Shown here piece after piece: positions 35,753-42,767 of a stretch of 64,000 nucleotides of DNA. Numbering within the stretch: the first letter of the stretch is position 1; the number at the start of each line of letters is the position of its first letter. Source of the DNA: Vicinamibacterales bacterium (GTDB lineage Bacteria; Acidobacteriota; Vicinamibacteria; Vicinamibacterales; Fen-181); contig DASXVO010000040.1 of the NCBI GenBank assembly GCA_036504215.1, positions 1-64,000 of the forward strand, written 5' to 3'. Position numbers and translations under genes: made by a program. A model generated the notes under the pieces. That model saw nothing but the letters and a program-made list of their open reading frames with translations. It ran no database searches and had not been told where the DNA came from.

Positions 35753-37087
35753 ATGCCGGGCAAGACCATCAGCGAGAAGATCCTCTCGAGGGCGTCGGGG
35801 AAGGACGCGCGTGCCGGCGAGTTGGTGATCTGCAGGGTCGATTACGCGATGGGCACTGACGGCTCGGTGCCGATGGCCATCGACTACTTCGAGCAGATGG
35901 GCGGCCAACGCGTGTTCGACGCTGCCCGGATCGTCTTCGTGATGGACCACTACGCGCCGCGCCCGGGATCGCCGGCGTTCGATCTGCAGGCCCGCATGAG
36001 GGCGTTCGCGGCGACGCACGGAATTCCGGTGCACGATGCGGGCGAGGGCGTGTGCCACCAGTTGATGGTCGAGACGGGGCGGACACGGCCAGGGCGGCTG
36101 CTGGTCGGTGCCGACAGTCACTCCGTCACGGGAGGCGCGCTCAACGCCTTTGCCACGGGCATCGGTTCGTCCGACCTGGCCGCGACCATGATTTGCGGCC
36201 GCATCTGGCTGAAGGTGCCGGAGACCATCAGGGTCGTCCTGACCGGTGAGGCGCGTCCCGGCGTCTTCCCGAAAGACATGGCGCTGGCGCTCGCCGGCGT
36301 GCTCGGCGCCGACGGTGCCGCGTACCAGGCCCTCGAATTCGACGGACCTGGGTCGACGGCCCTCGACGTGGAGGACCGTCTCGTCCTCAGCAACATGAGT
36401 GTCGAGATGGGAGCCAAGGCAGGCGTCTTCCGCGCTGATCGGAAGACCGTCGAGTACCTCGCGCACGCCGACGAGCGCCGCGCAGACGGCACCCCTTCGA
36501 TGCCTGTATCTGCGCACGACGATCCGGTGGAGTCCGACCCCGACGCGGTGTTCAGTCGCCAGGTCACCCTCGACCTGGCGCAACTGACGCCGCGCGTCGC
36601 CCTTCCGCACGCTGTTGATCACGTCGCCAGCCTGGAAGCTGCGGCCGGCACACCCATCCAGATGGTGTTCATCGGCACGTGCACGGGCGGGCGGGCGAGG
36701 GACATCCACCAGGCGCTTGCCGTTCTCCGTGCTGCCGAACGGCGACGGGCAGCGCCCGAACGGTCCCCGCTCGCGCCCGGGGTTCTGCTCGTGATCACCC
36801 CTGCGTCCAGGAAAGTCGAGGCCGAACTCCGCCTCGACGGCAGCCTGGACGCCCTGGCCGCCATGGGCGCGACCATCACGCCGCCCGGCTGCGGACCGTG
36901 CTGCGGCACCGCCGGCCCCATCCCGGGAGACGGCGTCAACGTGATCTCCACGGCGAACAGGAACTTCAAGGCCAGGATGGGCACCGCTACCGCGTCGATC
37001 TACCTCGCGTCGCCGGCCTCGTGCGCTGCGGCCGCCGTCACCGGCTGCATCAGCGATCCTGGCGACATCGCGAAGGAGGTGCGATGA
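35753..37087 (+). CDS. LeuC-like hydro-lyase large subunit (aconitase superfamily)
   Basis: 444-residue [4Fe-4S] subunit of a two-subunit hydro-lyase of the isopropylmalate-isomerase/homoaconitase type. Substrate-site signatures are GADSHSVTGG (119-128) and FATGIGSSDLAATM. The cluster cysteines are C310 in GTCTGGR and C380/C383 in GCGPCCG. Family members add, remove or shift water on 2-hydroxy dicarboxylates (isopropylmalate, homocitrate, citramalate, 2,3-dimethylmalate). The operon contains no leuA or leuB, so a role in leucine synthesis is unlikely. Begins 6 nt after the aminotransferase stop and overlaps the small subunit by ATGA. Confidence 0.88.
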   Translation: MPGKTISEKILSRASGKDARAGELVICRVDYAMGTDGSVPMAIDYFEQMGGQRVFDAARIVFVMDHYAPRPGSPAFDLQARMRAFAATHGIPVHDAGEGVCHQLMVETGRTRPGRLLVGADSHSVTGGALNAFATGIGSSDLAATMICGRIWLKVPETIRVVLTGEARPGVFPKDMALALAGVLGADGAAYQALEFDGPGSTALDVEDRLVLSNMSVEMGAKAGVFRADRKTVEYLAHADERRADGTPSMPVSAHDDPVESDPDAVFSRQVTLDLAQLTPRVALPHAVDHVASLEAAAGTPIQMVFIGTCTGGRARDIHQALAVLRAAERRRAAPERSPLAPGVLLVITPASRKVEAELRLDGSLDALAAMGATITPPGCGPCCGTAGPIPGDGVNVISTANRNFKARMGTATASIYLASPASCAAAAVTGCISDPGDIAKEVR

Positions 37088-37599
37088 GGATCGAACTCGA
37101 CGGCCGGGCGCGGTTGCTCGGCGACGATGTCAATACCGACTACATCATCGCCTCGAGCCGGAAGAAGGAGACGCTCGACCCGCACGCCTTGAAGCGGTAC
37201 ATGTTCGAGTCGATCGATCCTGCCTTTGCGGCGACGGTGCGGCCCGGCGACCTGTTGGTGGCCGGCAGGAACTTCGGGTGTGGATCGGCCATGGAGGTGG
37301 CGGTGACCGTGTTGCTCGCCGCCGGCATCCGTGCCGTGCTGGCGCGCAGCTTCGCGCGGACGTACTATCGCAACGCCATCAACAACGGGCTGACTCCGAT
37401 CGAGTGCGACACGGGCGCGATCCGTGAGGGCGCTCGCGTCCACGCGGTGCTCGACGATGCGGGCGTGCGGGTGTTGGGCGAAGCGGGACGGCGAGAGATC
37501 GCAGGGCGCCCGCTGCCCTCCATCGTCCTCGACATCCTCCGGGAAGGCGGCCTCGTTCCGTATTTCCGGCTGCATCACGATTTCGGCCCCCGGGATTGA
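37084..37599 (+). CDS. LeuD-like hydro-lyase small subunit
   Basis: 171-residue swivelling domain that completes the active site of the LeuC-like partner. Signatures: GDDVNTDYIIASSRKKETLD, AGRNFGCGSAMEVAVTVLLA and the Arg/Asn-rich RSFARTYYRNAINNGL. In aconitase and standard LeuD the loop reads GSSRE, with the Arg holding the substrate carboxylate. Here it reads GSAME: the first Ser remains but Arg is Met, so a different substrate or binding mode is expected. ATG 37084 overlaps the large-subunit stop, giving equal expression. Followed by the symporter gene after 10 nt. Confidence 0.88.
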   Translation: MRIELDGRARLLGDDVNTDYIIASSRKKETLDPHALKRYMFESIDPAFAATVRPGDLLVAGRNFGCGSAMEVAVTVLLAAGIRAVLARSFARTYYRNAINNGLTPIECDTGAIREGARVHAVLDDAGVRVLGEAGRREIAGRPLPSIVLDILREGGLVPYFRLHHDFGPRD

Positions 37600-37609
37600 C
37601 CGCGCCTCA

Positions 37610-38857
37610 ATGAAGCAGCACACAAAAATCCTCATCGGGTTGCTGGCCGGGGCCGTTGTCGGCGTCATCTCGCGCGCGCCCGGTGCCGGATGGCTCGCCC
37701 AGGGCCTGATCGCCATCGAGCCGATTGGCACCGTGTTCGTGAACCTCATCCTGATGGTGGTCGTGCCGCTCGTGGTCGGCAGCCTCTTCGTCGCGATTGC
37801 GTCGCTCGGCGACGGGCACAAGCTGGCGAACCTCGGCGGCCGCACGCTGGCGTTCTTCCTGGTCACGACGATGACCGGGGCCGTGATCGGGCTGTCGATC
37901 GCGCTGATCGTCCGGCCGGGTGCAGGTCTCGACCCGGCGATTCGCGACGCGCTCGCGGCCCAGTTCGAAGGGAACGCCAGCAGGGCGGCGGCGGCGGCCA
38001 GTGCCGCGCCCGGCATCGTCCAGCTCCTGCTGTCGATGATCCCGCAGAACCCGTTCGGCGCCGCGGCGCGCATGGAACTGCTGCCGCTCGTCGTGTGCAC
38101 CGTGATCTTCGGCGCGGCGGCGAGCCAGGTGGCCGAAGAGCGCCGCCAGGTCATCGTCCGGTTCTTCCAGGGCCTGAACGACATCTGCATGGTCATCATC
38201 GCCTGGGTCATGAAGCTGGCGCCCTGCGCGGTCTTCGCCCTGATCGGTGCGACCGTCGCGCGGTTCGGCACCGATTTGCTCGGCCACCTGGTCGTGTATT
38301 GCCTGACGGTCCTGGCCGGCCTGTCGCTCCACGTCGTCGTGCTGTCGCTCGCCGTCAGGTGGCTTGCGCGCATGAACGTCCTCGACTTCTACCGAGGGAT
38401 TGCGAAGGCGCAACTGGTCGCCTTCTCGACCTCCTCGTCGAGCGCGACGCTTCCGGTCAGCATCGAAGTCGCGACGGAGAACCTGCGGGTGCCGGCCGAG
38501 GTTGCGGGCTTCGTGCTGCCGCTCGGCACCACGTTGAACCTGAACGGCGCGGCGGTCTACAAGGGAGTGACCGCCGTGTTCATTGCACACGTCTACGGCC
38601 TGACGCTGGGCCCCGCCGGTTACCTGACCATCATCGTGTCGGCCACGTTGGCGGCCGTCACCGGGGTGGGCGTACCAGGCAGCTCGCTGGTCACCACGCT
38701 CATCGTGCTGAACGCCATTGGCCTCGGCTCCCACGCGGTGTCCGGCATCGCGCTGGTGCTCGGCGTCGATCGGCTGCTGGACATGTTCCGCTCGACCGTC
38801 AACGTCACCAGCAGCCTGACGTGCGCCGCGTACGTGGCGCGGTACCAGCGGTCGTAA
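37610..38857 (+). CDS. Dicarboxylate/amino-acid:cation symporter (DAACS family)
   Basis: 415-residue secondary transporter of the GltP/DctA type that imports C4-C5 dicarboxylates or acidic amino acids with H+ or Na+. Eight membrane segments and two hairpins are expected. The HP1 serine-rich motif AFSTSSSSATLP, the TM7 motif LPLGTTLNLNGAA and the HP2 region VGVPGSSLVTTLIVL are all intact, as is the TM8 cation/substrate segment GVDRLLDMFRSTVNV. Asp in DRLLDMFR is conserved; the arginine at MFRS fits acidic-amino-acid carriers. Last gene of the aldolase/aminotransferase/hydro-lyase operon, so it probably imports the pathway's substrate. Confidence 0.92.
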   Translation: MKQHTKILIGLLAGAVVGVISRAPGAGWLAQGLIAIEPIGTVFVNLILMVVVPLVVGSLFVAIASLGDGHKLANLGGRTLAFFLVTTMTGAVIGLSIALIVRPGAGLDPAIRDALAAQFEGNASRAAAAASAAPGIVQLLLSMIPQNPFGAAARMELLPLVVCTVIFGAAASQVAEERRQVIVRFFQGLNDICMVIIAWVMKLAPCAVFALIGATVARFGTDLLGHLVVYCLTVLAGLSLHVVVLSLAVRWLARMNVLDFYRGIAKAQLVAFSTSSSSATLPVSIEVATENLRVPAEVAGFVLPLGTTLNLNGAAVYKGVTAVFIAHVYGLTLGPAGYLTIIVSATLAAVTGVGVPGSSLVTTLIVLNAIGLGSHAVSGIALVLGVDRLLDMFRSTVNVTSSLTCAAYVARYQRS

Positions 38858-38969
38858 TCCCGACGATTCGCCTCTCGCGCCTGGCTCCGAGCACCCGGCC
38901 TTCTCGTGGCGCCGGAGAGCGCTTGTCAGCGAGGCGCGAGCCCGAGCATACTTGCGCGAAGAGGTGTGC

Positions 38970-40862
38970 ATGTCAGCGGCATCACTCCGGCGCAAGATCT
39001 GGTCAAGCCTGCTCCTCGCCCCCGCGGCCGTCGCGATCCTCCACACGGCCCGTGCGCAGGAGTCGATGAACGCGCCCGACGTCAAGGCGAGCTACACCAA
39101 GCAAGAGACGATGATCCCGATGCGAGACGGGACAAAGCTCTTCACGATCATCTACGCGCCGCGCGACACCTCCCAGCGCTATCCCTTCATGCTCACGCGC
39201 ACCGCCTACAGCATCGCGCCGTACGGGCCGGACAACTATCGCAACGTGGTCGGCCCGAGCGACCTGTTCACGCGCGAGGGCTACATCTTCGTCTACCAGG
39301 ATGCGCGCGGCCGGTTCAAGTCCGAAGGAACGTTCATCCACCACCTGCCCTTCGATCGCTCGGGGACGCCGAACGAGAGCACCGACACCTACGACACGAT
39401 CGAGTGGCTGCTGAAGAACGTGCCGAACAACAACGGGCGCGCCGGCCAGTGGGGCATCTCGTGGGACGGGTGGGAGACGTCGATGGGGATGATCGACGCC
39501 CACCCGGCGCTCAAGGCCTCCTCGCCGCAGGCGCCGCCCCAGGACCAGTTCCTGGGCGACGACTACCATTCGGGCGGGGCGTACCAGCTCATGTACGGCT
39601 TTGCCTGGATGTCGTCGAATGCGCGCGCCCGCACGGCGCCCACCGAGCAGCGCACGGCGCGCTTCGACTACGGCACGCCGGATGGCTACCGCTTCTTCTT
39701 GAACATGGGTGCCGCGGCCGACGCGACCAGGTATTTCGGCGACACGGTGCCGACCTGGAACGACCACATGACGCACGGGACGTACGACGGCTACTGGAAG
39801 GCCCGCAACGTTCCCAAGGATCTCGGCAACGTCCGCCACCCGGTCCTGATCGTCGCGGGCTGGTTCGACGCCGAAGACTTCTACGGCCCCTTTCGGATGT
39901 ACCGTGCGCTGAAGCAGAACAACCCCGATCGCACGACGCTCGTCGTGGGTCCCTGGGCGCATGGCGGGTGGGCCCACGGCGACGGCGACCGGCTCGGTGC
40001 GATCCCGTTCGGGTCGAGGACGAGCCAATACTACCGGGCGGAGGTGGAGTTGCCGTTCTTCAACTTCTACCTGAAGGACAAGGGGCGCATCGATCTTCCG
40101 CGCGCGCTCGCATTCGAGACGGGCCGCAACGCGTGGCGGCGGTCCGACACGTGGCCGCCCGCGGAGACCTCCGAGAAGCGGCTCTACTTGCAGGCTGGCG
40201 GCCGCCTTGCCCTCGAGCCGCCCGCCGCCAGCGAGACCACCGCATTCGACTCGTACTCGAGCGACCCCGCAAAGCCGGTCCCTTACACCGCCGAGCTGCG
40301 CACCACCGAGGGCCAGACCTTCACCGTCGAGGACCAGCGGTTCGCGTGGAGCCGTCCCGACGTCCTGTCGTACGAATCCGAGCCGCTGGTTGAGGACCTG
40401 ACGGTGGCCGGACCAATCACCGCCACGCTCTACGTGTCGACAACCGGTACTGATTCGGACTGGGTGGTGAAGCTCGTCGACGTCTACCCGGACAATGCGC
40501 CCGATCCGCAGCCCAACCCGGCGAATGTGCGGATGGGCGGCTACCAGATGCTGCTGGCTGGCGACCTGCTGCGCTGCAAGTTCAGGGAGAGCCTGTCTGA
40601 ACCCAAGCCGATGGTGCCCGGTGAGGTCACCCGGATCGAGGTCGGCCTCGGCGACCGGTGCCACACCTTCTTGAAGGGCCACCGCGTCCTGGTGCAGATT
40701 CAGAGTTCGTGGTTCCCGATGTTCGATCGCAACCCACAGAGTTTCGTCGACATCTACCACGCGAAGCCCTCCGACTACCGGACGGCGACCCAGCGCGTGT
40801 ATCGCTCGGCAACGCGACCGTCGCACGTGGTACTGACCGTCACGCATGCCGCGCTCAGGTGA
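38970..40862 (+). CDS. Secreted CocE/NonD-family serine hydrolase
   Basis: 630-residue exported hydrolase related to cocaine esterase, alpha-amino-acid ester hydrolases and X-Pro dipeptidyl-peptidases. The ATG at 38970 has GAGGTG about 5 nt upstream; a TTG 18 nt earlier is less likely. Signal peptide to about residue 30. The alpha/beta-hydrolase core carries the probable nucleophile S164 in GISWDG (usually GxSYxG; here Trp replaces the common Tyr), D300 in VAGWFDAEDFYGPF and H331 in GPWAHGGWAHGDG. The C-terminal jelly-roll domain (about 400-630) is complete. Stands alone after the symporter operon. Confidence 0.9.
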   Translation: MSAASLRRKIWSSLLLAPAAVAILHTARAQESMNAPDVKASYTKQETMIPMRDGTKLFTIIYAPRDTSQRYPFMLTRTAYSIAPYGPDNYRNVVGPSDLFTREGYIFVYQDARGRFKSEGTFIHHLPFDRSGTPNESTDTYDTIEWLLKNVPNNNGRAGQWGISWDGWETSMGMIDAHPALKASSPQAPPQDQFLGDDYHSGGAYQLMYGFAWMSSNARARTAPTEQRTARFDYGTPDGYRFFLNMGAAADATRYFGDTVPTWNDHMTHGTYDGYWKARNVPKDLGNVRHPVLIVAGWFDAEDFYGPFRMYRALKQNNPDRTTLVVGPWAHGGWAHGDGDRLGAIPFGSRTSQYYRAEVELPFFNFYLKDKGRIDLPRALAFETGRNAWRRSDTWPPAETSEKRLYLQAGGRLALEPPAASETTAFDSYSSDPAKPVPYTAELRTTEGQTFTVEDQRFAWSRPDVLSYESEPLVEDLTVAGPITATLYVSTTGTDSDWVVKLVDVYPDNAPDPQPNPANVRMGGYQMLLAGDLLRCKFRESLSEPKPMVPGEVTRIEVGLGDRCHTFLKGHRVLVQIQSSWFPMFDRNPQSFVDIYHAKPSDYRTATQRVYRSATRPSHVVLTVTHAALR

Positions 40863-40963
40863 GGAAGTTACGAAGGCGGCGAGCGCTGACATCTCGCAAG
40901 TGAAGCCTGGCGAAGAGCCGAGCCGGTCGTCGCTGGAGCGACCGCTATAATGGTGACAGGACC

Positions 40964-41281
40964 ATGAAGGACCTCGTCTTGCTGACCCGCCACGGCTGCC
41001 GCAAGACGGCTGCGATGCTCACGAACCTCGACGCCGCGCTCGAGGCGCAGGGCTGGCCGCCTGGATGTCAGCGCCTCGACATCGGCACGCTACCGGCCAG
41101 TGACCCGCGAACGGGCTATCCGACGCCGACGCTGCTCTACCAGGGCAACGACGTGTTCGGGATGCCGGTTCCACAGCCGCCATTCGACGTGCCCAGTTGA
41201 CGTCTCTACCCGGGCGGAGTTCCGTCCTCAGCCGAGATCACGAAGCAACTGATCCACGCGACGAACGTCGGAGATGTGTGA
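40964..41281 (+). CDS. Thioredoxin-like protein, candidate selenoprotein with in-frame UGA at codon 79
   Basis: Read to the first stop (41198-41200, TGA) this is a 78-residue thioredoxin-like protein with a CxxT site (RHGCRKT, residues 9-15) and a PTPTLLYQG strand. The same frame continues past TGA for 26 sensible codons to TGA at 41279: RLYPGGVPSSAEITKQLIHA then TNVGDV. From memory, relatives of this small Trx-like type carry a conserved Cys before R-x-Y and continue to a G-x-PS and helix ending, just as here, so UGA stands exactly at a cysteine position. A two-part hairpin begins 1 nt after the UGA and has its loop 17 nt away, within the range known for bacterial SECIS elements. Alternatives are a Cys-to-stop mutation or a sequencing error. 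No sel genes are in the window. The PP-loop gene starts 20 nt later. Confidence 0.6.
41202..41238 (+). promoter_or_regulatory. SECIS-like hairpin downstream of in-frame UGA
   Basis: Lower stem GUCUC (41202-41206) with GAGAU (41234-41238), an internal loop, upper stem GGGCGG (41212-41217) with CCGUCC (41222-41227), and apical loop AGUU (41218-41221). The loop has G at its second base and sits 17 nt after the UGA, which fits the published bacterial SECIS rules (G in the first two loop bases; 16-37 nt spacing). GC-rich DNA forms hairpins easily, so this is supporting, not decisive, evidence. Confidence 0.45.
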
Positions 41282-41301
41282 AGCCTGCCCGCCGGATCGC
41301 A

Positions 41302-42012
41302 ATGAAGACACTCCTCTCCTGGAGCAGCGGCAAGGACAGCGCCTGGGCACTGCACGTACTCAGGGGCGGTGCCGACGTCGAGGTCGTGGGCCTGTTGACG
41401 ACGATCAACGCCGTCGCCGGTCGAGTGGCCATGCACGCGGTGCGCGAGGAGTTGCTCGATCAGCAGGCGGCCGCGCTCGGCCTTCCCGTGGTGAAGCTTC
41501 GGATCCCGAGTCCGTGCTCGAATGATCGGTACGACGCAGTCATGGCCGCCGCGATGGAGCGAGCACGGGCGGACGGCATCGAGGCGATCGCGTTCGGCGA
41601 CCTGTTCCTCGAAGACGTGAGGCGCTACCGCGAGCAAAGACTGGAACCGACCGGTGTCACGGCGGTCTTCCCCTTGTGGGGACGGCCCACGGCCGCAGTG
41701 GCGCGGGAGATGGTCGAGGCGGGTATGAGGGCCGTCATCACCTGCGTCGATCCGCGGCAGCTCGATCCGGGTTTTGCGGGAAGGACCTTCGACGCGGCGT
41801 TCCTCTCGGGCCTGCCCGCCACTGTCGACCCGTGCGGGGAGAACGGCGAGTTCCACACCTTTGCCTTCGCCGGACCCATGTTCTCGTCGCCGCTGCCAGT
41901 GGAACCGGGGATCATCGTCGAGCGCGACGGCTTCGTCTTCGCCGATCTGCAGCTCGCGACGTCCCCGCCCGATCCCATGCCTCCCTGGATTCCGCTCGAC
42001 GTGCGCGATTGA
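41302..42012 (+). CDS. PP-loop ATP pyrophosphatase, diphthine-ammonia-ligase-like (MJ0570 family)
   Basis: 236-residue protein with the PP-loop motif SWSSGKDSAWAL at the N-terminus (from ATG 41302), which binds ATP and activates a carbonyl or acid by adenylation. The C-terminal signature CGENGEFHTFAF and the internal IAFGDLFLEDVRRYREQRLE are characteristic of the diphthine-ammonia ligase/MJ0570 family. Bacteria lack diphthamide, so the bacterial members have another, unknown amidation or thiolation target. Begins 20 nt after the candidate selenoprotein, so the two may be co-transcribed. The frame extends upstream to 41197 without support. Confidence 0.85.
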   Translation: MKTLLSWSSGKDSAWALHVLRGGADVEVVGLLTTINAVAGRVAMHAVREELLDQQAAALGLPVVKLRIPSPCSNDRYDAVMAAAMERARADGIEAIAFGDLFLEDVRRYREQRLEPTGVTAVFPLWGRPTAAVAREMVEAGMRAVITCVDPRQLDPGFAGRTFDAAFLSGLPATVDPCGENGEFHTFAFAGPMFSSPLPVEPGIIVERDGFVFADLQLATSPPDPMPPWIPLDVRD

Positions 42013-42269
42013 CTCGATCGTCTCTTCAGACACCACATTGCCGCCTGCCGGCGGGGCGCCAGGGGACCTCCCTCCTCCGCGTGTCGCTGGCGTTGACTTC
42101 GAGGAACCCGTCCACTACGATCCGGCCATCGACGAGCCTTGGCACCTCGCCCCGCCCCTTCCAGGTGCTCGCTCGTGGAGAGTCGGCAACGGAAGGGCAT
42201 GGCGTCTGCCCACCCCCTGGGCTGCTCGAGGGCCGCGGCCCGGGCGGCTGCACTCTCGGATCCAGATCG

Positions 42270-42767
42270 ATGATCCAGAAGAAGGTCTGCCTGATCGGGG
42301 CGTTCGCCGTCGGCAAGACGTCGCTCGTGGCGCGCTACGTCCGAAGTGTGTTCTCCGACAAGTACCTGACAACGGTCGGCGTGAAGATCGAGCGGAAATC
42401 TGTTTCAGTCGCCGACCTCGAGGTCAGGTTGATTCTCTGGGACCTCCACGGCGAGGACGAATTCCAGAAGGTCCGCACGTCCTACATGCGCGGTTCCTCC
42501 GGCATCATCCTCGTCGCGGACGGCACGCGGCGCGAGACCCTCGACAAGGCGATCCTGCTTCACGGGGAGGTGAGAGCCGCGGTGGGCGAGGTCCCGTGCG
42601 TACTCGCCCTCAACAAGTGCGACCTCGTCCATGAGTGGGAACTCGACGAGGCCGCCGCTGCCAGGGTTCAGGCCCAAGGCTGGACCGTCGTCAACACGAG
42701 CGCGAAGACGGGCACCGGCGTTGAGGAGATGTTCGCGGTCATGGTTCGCAGGATGCTAGGGGCATGA
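42270..42767 (+). CDS. Ras/Rab-like small GTPase
   Basis: 165-residue GTPase of the Ras-like superfamily, without membrane anchor or lipidation signal. All nucleotide motifs are intact: P-loop GAFAVGKTS (10-18), switch I TTVGVKI (34-40), DLHGED in switch II (58-63, in place of the usual DTAGQE), NKCD (115-118) and SAK (144-146). The switch II glutamine of Ras is Glu here, which may alter hydrolysis. Translation starts at ATG 42270; the open frame is longer but not conserved. It overlaps the hybrid kinase by ATGA, so the GTPase and kinase are made together and probably act in one signalling pathway. Confidence 0.88.
   Translation: MIQKKVCLIGAFAVGKTSLVARYVRSVFSDKYLTTVGVKIERKSVSVADLEVRLILWDLHGEDEFQKVRTSYMRGSSGIILVADGTRRETLDKAILLHGEVRAAVGEVPCVLALNKCDLVHEWELDEAAAARVQAQGWTVVNTSAKTGTGVEEMFAVMVRRMLGA

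Noticed and set aside
35753-37599. leuCD of leucine biosynthesis
   Set aside because: No leuA or leuB nearby, the small-subunit loop is GSAME rather than GSSRE, and the operon holds an aldolase, aminotransferase and importer, which fits catabolism better.
42043-42057. GC-rich near-palindrome GCCTGCCGGCGGGGC in the 257-bp gap between the PP-loop and GTPase genes, possible REP-like repeat
   Set aside because: Only one copy was noticed in the window and imperfect GC palindromes are common at this base composition, so it cannot be called a repeat family.
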